Assembly (NCBI GenBank): GCA_030762935.1
Contig: CM060900.1
Coordinates: 388,143,132 to 388,207,131, forward strand
Direction of reading: 5' to 3'
DNA: 64,000 nt
Origin: Hymenopus coronatus
Taxonomy: Eukaryota > Arthropoda > Insecta > Mantodea > Hymenopodidae
A model generated the notes under the pieces. It searched no databases and had not been told where the DNA came from. It saw only the letters and a program-made list of their open reading frames with translations. Below, piece by piece: positions 47,103 to 58,451 of this stretch (the first letter of the stretch is position 1; each line of letters starts with the position of its first letter). Position numbers and translations under genes: made by a program.

Positions 47103-47314
47103 GTTTAGTGTTTAAAGCCGGCTTTTACTACATATGGCACCGCAGGAAATGGTATTTGGAATGAAGATGGAGCACAGGTGGAATGCAATGTTGGGAGAAA
47201 CCGGAGAAAACCCGCCCCTGCGCCTCTTTGTCCACCACAAATCATAAAAGCGGTCACCTGGCGTCAAACTCAGTTGAGAGGCGAATGATCTAATCACTCG
47301 GCCACGGCGCGGTA
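47103..47314 (-). repeat. SINE family D
   Basis: The minus-strand copy has its head at the right (CACTCGGCCACGGCGCGG). The body is shortened around 'GGCACCGCAGGAAATGGTA', where other copies have about ten more bases. The frame on the minus strand is a SINE by-product. Confidence 0.85.
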
Positions 47315-47978
47315 TAACTACGGGAGACCTGCTCTTTCTATACACATTTTAGGGAAGGAGAGGAAAGGCAGTTGAGGGCTAGGCACCTTTTGAAATAGTT
47401 GTGCTGCAGGCCATAGCAGAACCTACAAGAGACGAATGAATTTTACTCCCTTTTGTCTGTACTCCTAGATCCCACTCTTAATGCCTGTAAACATACAGCA
47501 TATGTATTCTTTAATTTGTTAACATCAAAAATACACATTTGTTTATACTATTGATATCGTATAGCATTATAATAGCATATACTAAATTTACGGTAGTCAA
47601 ATTGTGACATACTTATAGGTAGAATATCTTCCACTTACTGACCATCAGTGCAATATCAGAGTTCTTTTAATGTAGCACACCAAGGACAGGGTTGCCGTTT
47701 TGAGGTTTAGGAGCACTTTTGGCTCCTTTCTTTGCTGCGAAAACTTCTAGGAACTCGGTGCAAGTGTGAGTGTTTCCAAACTTCATAATATGAGAATGGA
47801 CTTCATTTCCACGAACTAAATTTATAAATATACTGTTAATTTATTGTTAATACAGATGAAGCAAAATTTGAGAACAAAACCCTCACTCTAAACAATAAAC
47901 ACAAAACCAATCCGAATCTTAAGCATTTAAACGTTTCTTGAAGTAGTTTTTCCATTCCTTTTCATTTTTATTGCAGTA
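47315..47978. other. Spacer
   Basis: AT-rich, nothing recognised. Confidence 0.4.
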
Positions 47979-48292
47979 CACCAGATGACACAACTGCTCC
48001 GTATTTGACGTGTGCAGACATCCCTTCGTGTATTAAAAGAGTTGCAGAACTTAACGGGGCTATTTCAAGTTGAAACCAGTAAGACGAAACTGGCTGAACG
48101 GTCTTCATTTAACCCCTCTTGCTTATCAACGGAGACGGTGAGTGGTTCCCACTTATTTCGAAGGGTAAAACGTAATTCGCTCAAACAATTATCCACTGAC
48201 CGGGTTACAATAGCCCCGTTGAGCTCTGCAACTGTTTTAACCCTTGACGGAATATCTGCACACGTCCAAAGCGGGATAGTTGGGCCACCTGG
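47979..48292. mobile_element. Foldback (MITE-like) element family H, compact copy
   Basis: A 314-base element is built from two inverted arms of about 85-95 bases. The left arm reads CGTATTTGACGTGTGCAGAC...GAGTTGCAGAACTTAACGGG. The right arm is its diverged complement (CCCGTTGAGCTCTGCAACTG...TATCTGCACACGTCCAAAGC). TA lies outside both ends (47977-47978 and 48293-48294). The interior is non-coding. The long frames across it (48012-48338 and 48065-48316) exist only because the arms mirror each other. Confidence 0.8.
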
Positions 48293-48294
48293 TA

Positions 48295-50819
48295 GCGATA
48301 CCAAAGGAAGAGGCAATAACTCTCCAGTTAGGCGTTAAAGACCTCGCATAGATTACAATAGTTAGGTGACTGCATATCGTGTATTAAGCTTATTTTTGTG
48401 TCATTTAAAAAGTTGAGTTTTGATACAATCAATCCCACCGTATCCATATGTTCACAAGCCGCCACTGTTTATGATTACTGTTGACTTTTGCCTATGGGTA
48501 ACATTTTGCTAGAGTGGTGTTACTTTTTATGTTGTGGTAGTCACTGTTAGTAACCTGTGATAGCCAAGATAACATTGTGTAGGCTTCAATAACTTCCAGA
48601 ACAGAGTTTCACCCTGACAGCGCGGGTTGTAAAACGTGTGCTCTTCTAGGTATCTCTCGTCCTACTGACGTTTGGCCGAGGATTTATCCAATGAGTAGCG
48701 GGCTTGCTCGGTGACTTGAAGCCACGCTGCGTAGAATTACCCTATTCATTATGCTGCGATTCGGTGGCGTGTTGGAGCGGTCTGTAGGATCTTTACGTGG
48801 TCAGATATTTAAGCTTGTCTCAAAATTAAAATACATAACCAAGAAACAGTGGTCCTACTACTTAGGTGTGTTTCATTACACCCAGGGAACAAGTCTGAGG
48901 GGTTTTCCATTAGGACGATGTCTATTTTATATACCAACTCCCTTGTTTACGGAAGGACGGAAGTGAACACTAGTTACGCGCGTGAACCACATAGAGTGAT
49001 GACAATCGAAATCTGGATAAAGCGACAGTTATTAGCTCCTACCAAATAAACTGTCCAGGTTGGTTGCCAACATTGAGGCGCCTTACAAACCCGCCCAGAT
49101 ATCACTGCCCAGACGAAACCAAAGTCCCATGGGTATAGGGAACCACAACCCTGCCGAGACCAACCCAATCCAAACAGCTCCTTTTCGGGAGGGCTCAGAT
49201 GTTCGGCCTAGCGTACTTCTAGCAACGTCAGTACCTTAAATGCTCTGAGTCCACAGTACTCACATCAAGGCAGCTGAAGAATTTGGAATCTCCACACACG
49301 GGGACCTTAAAAGACAATATGGAGTTAAATGACACATCTCGGTCTCTATTTAACGCTTTCATATTGTCATTAGCCTCATGCTTTTCAACGCTCACGCTCT
49401 GGCCAAGTTGCTAACAACATGGTATAAATATGCAGTTGTTATAATTCAGCTTCGAACACATCCTATGCAAAATATTGTTCTCTATCACATTTTATTTTTT
49501 AAAAGCCTTTTGATTTCCCGGGCCCAAATTTTTAAGGAAAACGTGTTTCTTCAGTAAAATTCTGACATTAGCTCTTTTTATGTTTATCACGCAGTAACTA
49601 ATAAACTAAAGATCAAAGCGCAACAATATATTTTTCGTAGCTAGAGCCAAGTAGAGTGCTGACAATTCCCTAGTTTGAATTATCTATATTTAATAAATTG
49701 AGCATTAAGGGTTCTCAAGCTAAATATTTTCAAAAAATTCGATACCTCTACCGTAGAAAAGTCAGGCAGCAAGAAAATATTTTGTTATTAGGTTTACAAC
49801 GGGGAAAAAAATCAAGAAATTGTTGACGGGGTTGGAGAAAGTTTTTGAAAACAAGCAGGGTCTTGTAACTTCTTGCATTTATTATCTATGACAAACAATC
49901 ATGCATCCATTCAGCTCACAGGCGGGAGACAGAAGGTATGACAGTTTGTAAGGTTGGTTTATAGCGTGTGGAGCACTGATGTTAATGTAGGCTATTTATT
50001 TAGTATTTTATTTATATAGTTTATAGCCAAGGAAGGAGAAGCTCCAAAAATACCATACTGGTAAACTAAGAAGAAAGCAAAATAATGAGTGCGTTAAATT
50101 ATTTATTATATATATATATATATGGAAGGAAATAAAATTGAATAAAATTGAAAGCAAAAAGGGCGAGGAAAACAAAAACACGCTAGGTTAGAGCAACATA
50201 AGAGTGCAAAAGACAATATAGCGCATCGTTCATTCTTTGTTGTTTTAAAATAGTCCACTCATATGAATGTAATTCTGTCAAGAGTAAAATTTGAGGAGAT
50301 TCTGCAAAATTAAACCTTCATCATTTTGTATCTCCAATTCTGATATATTGTTGTGCCTGTAAAATCGTATTTTGAAGTACTAAATCTATAAAGAGCAGAA
50401 ATAAAGTAAAGATGAAAAATCAATATACCATGTATTATACTCACATTACTTTCTCTATCTATTCTGCAAAAAAAAAATATTCCTACAAAAAAAAAAAAAA
50501 AAAAAAAAAACTATTCCTACAAAAAACTTATTCATTCATCTTTTTCACGCGAGTCTAGATAATCCTTAACAGAAGTATTATTATTTTTTTTCTTATGGGT
50601 TCTAGCGGAATAAGGAATACATTAGGCAAAGCCAATAGCTGGTCGGTATGTGATATACTTTAAATACCGCTCTCTTTGATTGACCATGATAAAAAGAAAG
50701 AAAAAGGAAAGAAAAATTGAATGTCGATTTTCCATTTGAAAAAAGTATAACATTTAAACAAATAAACAGGAATATATAACAAATGGATATCAGAAAAGTT
50801 GTACCGCAGGTAAACGAGA
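48295..50819. other. Long spacer; poly-A at 50480-50512
   Basis: Positions 48590-49330 are GC-richer but show no domain in any frame. A short (TA)n lies at 50108-50123. Poly-A runs at 50469-50512 are flanked by repeated ATTCCTAC. No gene is recognised. Confidence 0.4.
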
Positions 50820-51320
50820 GCTACATCTTTGTAACTATGGTTTTGTCTGTCTCTTACGGCTTAACACTTACACAAAATTCATCCAGAATGAAGAATACTT
50901 CAGAGCCTTTTGCCACGACATTTAATATGTACATTTCGTTTGTCACGAAACTATCTTGAATATATGGTGTTTTAATCAAACTCGTTTGAGCCATTTTAAA
51001 AAAAAGAACACAACAGTCGAGCTATTTTCCATATCAAGGGTAAGTTGCTGTGGTGGACATTTCTTGAAAATCTCTGTCCCGGCCTTGAAGGATAGTTTCT
51101 TAATTATCAAGCTTGCTATTTGATGGACTTTTCATTTTTGAATGAACCACATCCACAAAGACACAGATACATACACACACGTGCCTACGGACCTTTTCTA
51201 AAATGCCTTTTAAATTCATGTGAGCACAAAATATATATTTGCGGTTAAATATCGGTATAGATTATGTAATATTTTCTCTACTTACTGCGTACGCGGTATA
51301 AATAGTAATACATATCTTAC
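50820..51320 (-). repeat. Interspersed repeat family J, inverted copy
   Basis: It shares GTCTCTTACGGCTTAACAC, AAATTCATCCAGAATGAA, GTGTTTTAATCAAA and CTTGAAAATCTC with the copy at 52253, and inversely with 2455 and 60895. The palindrome region is decayed here. Confidence 0.65.
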
Positions 51321-51477
51321 AATAGCCTTAAATAGAGGTACAATTATTTCATTATTTGGTGATGTTTAATTCAAAAATGACTTTGAAACTGTAGACAGAT
51401 TTCAGTTGATCGTGAAAGTTCAAGTGTAAGTATACCACATGTGGTAATAGTGTGCTTAAGTTAACGTGTTTTATATT

Positions 51478-51837
51478 CTAACCATGAGAATATTCTAGCA
51501 GAATTATCGAACCCCCCCTCAAACAAATGATGGCTCCCCAATTCACAATCAGAATCTGTAGTGATGCCACTCTATTCGGGCATTTGAAGTGATGCTGAAT
51601 GGCGACACTATTAGTCTTTTGCGCCAGCTGGAAAGCAACACTACGGTTCAAATAGGAGGCAGAATGTAGCTTATCAATGAAACTGACAGTATTCTCGGAA
51701 AACCAATAAAGGTAACACTTTACGCCATTAAGCAATTTAGTATGGTCTGATGATAATGGGTATTCAATCCGAAGGTCGGTCAGTTGTCGGGAAGGAACCG
51801 TAGGAGAGACCACAACCAAAACTCGGGGTTCAGACAA
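51478..51837 (-). other. Unidentified 119-codon open frame
   Basis: The minus frame MSEPRVLVVVSPTVPSRQL...YPLSSDHTKLLNGVKCYLYW...RSVAFQLAQKTNSVAIQHHF is the longest frame not explained by a simple repeat or SINE apart from transposase relics. Its composition is more protein-like than its neighbours. I recognise no family. It lies immediately left of a mariner fragment read on the other strand, so it may be another transposon relic. Confidence 0.3.
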
Positions 51838-51867
51838 GGATGATACCGCGGTGGCGATGCCATTTCC

Positions 51868-52135
51868 CTATCGTGGGGGCTTTCTGCGTCGAATTATCAC
51901 CGTCCATGAGACCTGGATTCTTCAATGTACTCTCCAAACAAAGCATCAGCCAATAGAGTGCGTTGCTTCCAGTAAATCTGCTCCAAAGAAGAGAAAGACG
52001 GAAAAGTGTTGGCGACAATTTTTCGGATTGCGAGTGAATTCTTAGAAAAAAGAAAAGCGATTACTGGACAATGCTACAGCGAGTTATTGCCTCAGTTCAA
52101 CAAGAAATTGAGGGAAAAATCGGAGGTGTTGCACT
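51868..52135 (+). pseudogene. Mariner-like transposase fragment
   Basis: The plus strand reads FLRRIITVHETWILQCTLQT, KHQPIECVASSKSAPKKRKT and then, after a frameshift, ITGQCYSELLPQFNKKLREK. These match the first catalytic block through the middle of mariner transposases ('FL.RIIT.DETW......E.K....W....S..PKK', '..YY.ELL..L...I..K'). The catalytic aspartate before ETW is histidine here. Both ends of the gene are missing. Confidence 0.72.
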
Positions 52136-52252
52136 CACATGACTTTCTGTACTTGATCTGAAAAAAGAAAAGGTTTCTTACAAAAGATTATTTTTTTACC
52201 TACATCATGTTAAACGAGATAAACATTTACAGAACTGGTCTTACTACTTAGT

Positions 52253-52960
52253 TTCTTATAAGCAAAAGGGAGATAAAGGATTACACCAGGCTAAAGCGAT
52301 ATCAAATCTGTTAAAAGCCAGTCGAAGGAGGATCGTTTCGCTTTCCATTTCTTGAAAAACGAATGAGAGATAAACCGAAAGGTGGTCCCGTTTGAGAAGT
52401 TGTGTAGTTTGAAGTTGAAACCAATAACAAAGACTACCTAAAAATGGCCAACTTTGCAACAAAGTTTTATGATATAAATTGTGTTTTTTTATTACGAGAT
52501 TACATTTTTTGTACACTAAGCTTTTGTTTATCTCTTACGGTTTACCAGTTATACAAAATTCAGCAAAATTCATCCAGAATGAACAGCTCTTCAGAAGCTG
52601 CTCCCAGAAAATTCAGGATATACATTTTAATGTTAATAGCTTTAATATACGGTATTTTAATCAAAATCGTTACAGCCATTTTTGAGAAAAACAGTAATTT
52701 CAAAACTTTTTCCATGTAAATGGTAGTTTTTGGTGGGGAATTTTATTGAAAATCATCATGTTGCATCCTTGGAAGATACTAAACAGAAGTACCAACTTTG
52801 GTATTTTTCGTTTTTGAGCATACAGAGACACACACATACACACTCATTTTTTCTAAAAAAATTGTTTTTTTTATTCAGGGGACCTAAAAACATATATTTC
52901 CAGTGAAATCTCAGTATCGAACTTTTGGGTGGATTACAATACCTTCTCTGTACACCAGCA
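52253..52960 (-). repeat. Interspersed repeat family J, inverted copy
   Basis: It aligns inverted with 2455-3265 and 60895-61575 and collinear with 63431-63775. Shared blocks include CCCGTTTGAGAAG, TCTCTTACGGTTTACCAGTT, CAAAATTCATCCAGAATGAA, ACGGTATTTTAATCAAAAT and the decayed palindrome AGTACCAACTTTGGTATTT at 52788. Frames at 52444-52719 cross the repeat and are not genes. Confidence 0.78.
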
Positions 52961-53140
52961 GAGCCGTGGACACACACACACACACAAATGAGTCATCTCC
53001 AGATTCTATATATCGATCAAAACTTCCTATAGCTTCGTAAAAGCTGTGTTCACAATGCACGCGAAAGAACTATACAATGTTATGCGATAGATTAAGCAAT
53101 AGTTAACTAATGAGCACTGAAAACACTTCACGGAACAGAG
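52961..53140. other. Short (AC)n at 52972-52987 and spacer
   Basis: About eight AC units next to the end of family J. Otherwise nothing. Confidence 0.7.
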
Positions 53141-53212
53141 ATACCGTGGCCGAGAGGTAAAGAAGCTCCTTGTTTTCACTCATAAGTTCCTAGGTTCAAA
53201 TCTCGCGCTGAA
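53141..53212 (+). repeat. tRNA-like SINE head
   Basis: It has a perfect A box TGGCCGAGAGG (53147-53157) and a B box GGTTCAAATCT (53193-53203, last base off consensus). The A box is like that of family D, but the following body is not family D. There is no acceptor pairing, so it is not a tRNA gene. Confidence 0.55.
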
Positions 53213-53379
53213 TGTCATTTTTTATGTTTGTTAATTGTATGAATGGATATATAGAACATAATATTTCGTTAACATAACTTTACCATTTGAAATTGTGGGC
53301 TTATCTATACACACAAAAACACAATTCCACTTGCATTCGTGTTAAATAAATAAAATATGTGTAAATAACTAAAAGATAT

Positions 53380-54020
53380 ACATAACAAGTATCTTGTGTA
53401 TGCGCCCTTAGCCTGTATAACTGCCCTTAAACTTTGGGGCTTAGACAAAATTAAATACCTGCAGTAATGTGAACGAGAAGCTACAAGAGCCCAGACTTCT
53501 TGAATATGTGCCCAAAAGCTATCTTTTGCCCTTCCTAATATACAGGCAAATAGAGGCAAAGCTTCCTTTTTATTTCAGCCCACACATACTCAATATGGTT
53601 CAAATTTGGTAAACGGGGAGGTCAGTCTACCACTCTGATATCCTGCCTCATTGAAAACCAATTTGAAACCTTTGAGATGTGTGCACAGGATGATAATACT
53701 GTACAAATTGGAAGCTCATCAAGATATCTCGTCCAACACAAAAAGAATCAAAATGTTATCGAGTATCACCGTGTACTGAACACAGTTCAGTGTGTCGCCA
53801 AGCTGCCACAACACACCTAGACCGTCCCTTGATATCCCCAACACGATACAGATATGCGACAATGATGGAATTGTGAATCCATGTATTTTATATCGTATCG
53901 AGTCCCCTTTGGACGATAGACAATCAGATTTCCTTTATGTGAGGAATAAAATGTCACCTCGTCTGAGAATATCACGTTATTCCAGATGCGGTTGGCATTT
54001 TCCTGTTGAATCAGTTTGAG
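53380..54020 (-). pseudogene. Tc1-like transposase, catalytic part
   Basis: From right to left: KLIQQENANRIWNNVIFSDE followed by VTFYSSHKGNLIVYRPKGTR and RISVSCWGY. After decayed sequence come DWPPRLPNLNHIEYVWAEIK and RKL. These are the second D block (FSDE) and the E block (LN.IE.VW) of Tc1-type DD34E transposases, and both acidic residues are still readable. The N-terminal HTH half is absent. Stops occur in the middle and C-terminal parts. No terminal repeats were found. Confidence 0.78.
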
Positions 54021-54534
54021 AAGGGTGTGTTGAAGTTAAATAGAAAAAACAAAAAAAAAAAAAAAAACCAACAACAAATAAAAACTAAGTTCCTACCTGC
54101 CCCCAAAAAATCTGATTTGCCCAAAATTGGATTCCTAAAATGTTTCAAATATTGATTTTGTTAACACTACTTTTAATACATTTTCATGTTATACAGATTC
54201 CATTTTTCTTCTACTGGCGAGAGAACTGTTCGTGCCTGATGCGTTTTCACACTAGATACTTTCGTGTGCAGCATATTGCTGTTCGGTAGGATACACCCTT
54301 AAAGAAGCATCATAATGACTATCATTTAACGAACTGTAGCGAATGTCCTGTATGAAATAAGCATTTGATAGTAAATAGATGTTCTGTGTTGATTTAACAT
54401 CATTAAGAGTATGAAAAAAAATTGGTATATGCTAGAAGCGGACCTGCGGCCCTCCCCAAAGCAGTACCTACGTTTTGCCACAGCGCTATAGTAAACACAG
54501 GTGGAAGTTGGCAGGTTTAACTCCATGGCACGAC
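54021..54534. other. Spacer with poly-A near 54050
   Basis: AT-rich sequence. Nothing recognised apart from the A run. Confidence 0.4.
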
Positions 54535-54850
54535 AGCTCACGGGGAACCTTGGCCTACCACCCGGCTGCTCCGTCCCCCATCTAGGTCCACTATAGACGT
54601 CATTGATGGGGTGCAGTATTGGAGGGTGAGACGTGGTCAGCGCCTCGAGTCCCCCCGGCCGGTTAATGCGGTCCTCGTGACCTGGAGCCGCTACTTCTCC
54701 ATCAAGTAGCTCCTCAATTGGCCCCCCAGGGACCTTACGAGGTTGAGTGCACCCCGGGCCAGGTCTCCCAGCGGGGGAAAAATCCCCACGCCGGTACTTA
54801 CCCGCTTGGTAAGCAGCAACGCTACCACCGCGCTAAGGAGACGACCTGTT
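54535..54850 (-). repeat. GC-rich tRNA-derived SINE (family G)
   Basis: About 315 bases are strikingly GC-rich against the background. On the minus strand the right end starts GTCTCCTTAGCGCGGTGGTA, with an A box TAGCGCGGTGG (one mismatch). A region then replaces the B box (GTACCGGCGTGGGGATTTTT). The body has short inverted segments (GGAGCTACTTGATGGAGAAG...). Abrupt composition edges support an inserted element. No second copy is seen in the window. Confidence 0.6.
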
Positions 54851-55604
54851 GGCAGCTTTAGTAATGCGTAAAATACAAATTGTATGATGTATTGTGTCGT
54901 TAATAGTCTTAGTTAATGCTAATGATTTGTTGTTGAAGACGCTTAAGATATGCATTTGACAGGGTTATTGTTCATATGGGTTAGTAATATTAAGATTTGG
55001 AACTTATGACAACTTATTGCTGTTGCTACACAACTGTTTCGTGGACGGTGTACAGAAAGCGCTGTGCCGTGCAGGACTCATACAAATTTGGTGTTTCAGA
55101 CATGATTCATTCTTTTGTCACCAGGAGTACATAATACGTATAGAGAAAGTAAAACTGGTCCCATTTGGCGATAGATATTTCACCATAAATCACCAGCACA
55201 TTCATCCGGAGTTTTCATAATGAACTCCATGAAATTACGTTCTATATTGCTGCCGTCCCCGTTCGCCCCTATATTGGCCAGACTTGTCTCCCTGTTATTT
55301 CATCTCGTAATCAAACATGAAGAAATGATTCACGAGAAAAAGATTGAGAGCAAATGAAGAAGTCATCCTATTGATACAGGCGTGTTATGCAGAGCTTACA
55401 AATTACTATTTCTTGGTTAAAATGTTAGGAACATTAGAAAAAGTGTGTCTCTAAACTGGACTATATAGAGAAAAAAAATTATTTAGTTTGAAGAAAATGA
55501 ATTATTCGTTCCTAACTAGGTCACATATTCAACCGTCCTCTTGTGCTAATCTACTTGGGAGCGAACCGTGTCTATGTTCAAAGCACGCGCCGTACATATA
55601 AGTG
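54851..55604. other. Spacer
   Basis: A 67-codon plus frame (55017-55220) has no motif I recognise. Otherwise featureless. Confidence 0.4.
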
Positions 55605-56635
55605 ACGAACATACTAATGTGCTTGCAAGCAAGTATGTGTGTGCTTTCCAAGCGAAGTATACTCTACATAGAACTGACGTATATATTAATGTGATTGCGA
55701 GCATATAAGTGTGCCCATTCCAAGTATATACGTATGTGCAGCGGCGAATATACAAATGTGCTTGCGAGCATGTAGGTGTATGTATTCCCAGCATATACAC
55801 ACATAAAGAGACGAATATACTAATATGCCTGCGAGCACGTAAGTGTGTGTATTCCGAGCATATGCGTACATATAGTGGCGAATATATTAATATGCTTGCG
55901 AGCATGTAAGTGTGTGTATTCCAAGGCATGTACGTATATATAGTGACGAATATACTAATATGCTTACGAGCATGTAAGTGTGTGTATTCCAAGCATATAC
56001 GCACATACAATGGCGAATATACTAATATGCTTGCGAACATGTAAGTGTGTGTATTCCAGGCATGTACGTATATATAGTGGTGAATATATTAATATGCTTG
56101 CGAACATGTGAGGGCGTCTATTCCAAGTATATACGTATGTGCAGCAGCGAATATACTAATATGGCTGCGAGCATGTAAGGTGTGTATTCCAAGCATATAC
56201 ACACATAAAGTGACGAATATACTAATATGCATGTGCAGTATATACGCAGATATTGTGGCGAATATATTAATGATCTTGCGAGCACGCAAGTGTGTGTATT
56301 CCGAGCATATGCGCACATATAGTGGCGAATATACTAATATGCTTGCAAGTATATACGTGTGTGTATTCCAAGCATATACACAAATAAAGTGACGAACATA
56401 CTAATGTGCTTGCGAGCACGTAAGTGTGTGTATTCCGAGCATATACGCACATATAGTGGCGAATATACTACTATGCTTGCGAGTGCATAAGATTGCATAT
56501 TCGAGGCATATACTCACATACAGTGACGAATATATTAATATGCTTACGAACATGTAAGTGTGTGTATTCCAAGCATATGCGCACATACAATGGCGAATAT
56601 ACTAATATGCTTGCGAGCATGTAAAGATGTGTATG
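55605..56635. repeat. Minisatellite, 67-bp unit, about 15 copies
   Basis: The unit is GTAAGTGTGTGTATTCC...AGCATATACGCACATA...AGTGGCGAATATACTAATAT...GCTTGCGAGCAT. About fifteen copies are present. Variant units recur at regular distance: the GTGCAGCRGCGAATA variant at about 55739 and about 56143 (about 404 bases, six units), each followed by an ACACATAAAG variant. This suggests a higher-order period. Because 67 is not a multiple of three, open frames over the array (such as 55546-56040 minus) cycle through three phases and are not genes. Confidence 0.93.
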
Positions 56636-56854
56636 TTATGTTGTCTAAACTGCTTTCGGAGAAACAAATTTATAGCCTAAACCCCTGAAGTATCGGCAAC
56701 TTCTCTGCCTTAATAATGCTGCGGGTCAATCTACTCCACTGAAATTAGAACTGTTGATGGATATTCTAAGCGTTATTTCACATGCATAATGTGAGGCAAT
56801 TTCGTAAGCATAAAGTAGGGACTTTGTTCAGCTTCTGTAACTTTTTTAGTTTTA
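56636..56854. other. Spacer
   Basis: Nothing recognised. Confidence 0.4.
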
Positions 56855-56942
56855 TGCCGGCCGGCTCAATTGCCATAGACGTTAGTGTGTTTTTGTTGAA
56901 GTTCCACAGCGAAGGGTCGCGGGTTCGAACCCTGCTAGGGCA
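56855..56942 (+). repeat. tRNA-like SINE head
   Basis: It has a perfect B box GGTTCGAACCC (56922-56932), four acceptor pairs (TGCC/GGCA) and an A-box-like CGGCTCAATTG. The spacing between the boxes is longer than in a normal tRNA. A T run and AT-rich sequence follow. A degraded tRNA-derived element is the best reading. Confidence 0.5.
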
Positions 56943-58139
56943 TAGATATTCGATGTTTTTTTTTATATAATATTTACAAGATTTTGTAACGAACCGGAGA
57001 ATTATCTGCGAAACAAGCAATGAAGTGTGCACACATATATGGGATATAAAAGCTACTAGAATACACACTATGAAAAAAAAAAAGGGGACCCAGTAGACGA
57101 CCGCTAAAACAGTAGCGCCAGTAAAACATTAGAAATATAAGATACGGCAGCAATACACTAGATAGTTCTGCTGCACAGTTGAATTAGGGTGATTCGTCTG
57201 TGAAATGTAGAATAAACAGAATGTAAGGTATCTTTTGAAATTTATACCAGTGCTATATGTTCATATAGTGGTAGAAATATTTCTGACATTTAGAAAAATT
57301 ATAGCTTGCTTTGTTATTTAAACAGTATTTTTTATATTTTCTGAATTCATTTTTGTAATAAAATGAGCCACGTATTACATTTTAGAACTATTGCCATAAC
57401 TAAAGTTTTACAATAAATGGGTATATATTTACCATTTTTCTTTATATTAACCCCAATTGTTGTAGAAAAACTTTACTTCTTCTACGCTCCAAATTTCTAC
57501 GTATCTACGCTTCAGATTTCTCAAAATTTAGTTATTTAATTTTAAAATATTGAGTATTAGAAAAACTGTATCCCCATTTTCGTTAATGTAGCTTTTAGAG
57601 GTAGTATTAACATTTTGGGAAAACAAGATGTCAAGTGGTACCTATTAATAAGCAAGCGCCTTCTGATTTAAAACTTTAGTTACTGAGTATATACAGTGGC
57701 AAAACTTAATAGTTTCTTAAAGTTTAGAATTCATATAATATTATAATGAAACAATCGTTAGTTTTTCACAAATTTTTGTCAAATTTCATCTTAAGAGAAG
57801 TTTCTAGAAAAGCTTATTCCTCGGGGCTTCTTCTACTTTTAGCAACACATTAACTGAGCTGTATGCATCTAAAAGAAATTGCAATATAAGCAATAAATTG
57901 CTCAGGATCTGTATCTATTTTATGTTTGGGTATTTACGAACACAATCTACGTATACGTAAAGCAAAGTTGGATACTGAAGTGCATGTGATGAGAAAGGCA
58001 ATGCCAACCAGAGTATTATCTTTATAAAACACTACCACACTTTGTAGTTCTTTGTAGATTACACACAGAAAATTGCCGCTGTGAGAGTCTTGTTTTAACC
58101 TCTGGCTCAAAGCATGACGTGTATAGTTTCAGGTTTCAG
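56943..58139. other. AT-rich spacer
   Basis: No repeat, coding or RNA feature seen. Confidence 0.45.
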
Positions 58140-58451
58140 ATTACAACAGGCAGTAATCAGTTTAACCTTTGTGTAGGCTTGTTGTCTTTTCCCTTCCATT
58201 TTTAGCGGCATGCTGTCCTTGGTGTGAATCAGTCTAACGTTTCAAAGGTAATTAACGCTCATATAAGCCGTGGGCGCTGCGAGGTAAAAGTAGCCAGTGA
58301 TGTAATAAGGTTTCCTGTAATGCATTATCTGCCGTTGCCGTTGTGTCCCGACACACATATTTACACATTTAGATGTAACAGATTTGGATACTGCAACACA
58401 GGCTCCTCTTCACCTGTTTTTCAGGACTTTTTACGCATTGTAGCTAAATGA
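58140..58451 (+). pseudogene. Possible transposase HTH fragment (Harbinger-like)
   Basis: The frame GVNQSNVSKVINAHISRGRC...ASDVIRFP resembles the 'GVSQSTVSRVI......I.FP' helix-turn-helix entry of some Harbinger-type transposases. Nothing further downstream supports this. The frame runs to a stop at 58449-58451 without a catalytic block. A chance resemblance is possible. Confidence 0.3.

Noticed and set aside
48012..48338. 108- and 83-codon frames on opposite strands
   Set aside because: Both run through the inverted arms of foldback element H and mirror each other.
55546..56040. 164-residue repetitive frame rich in Tyr/His/Ile (and similar frames to 56586)
   Set aside because: The 67-bp unit is not a multiple of three, so the frame cycles through all phases of the minisatellite; this is not protein-like constraint.
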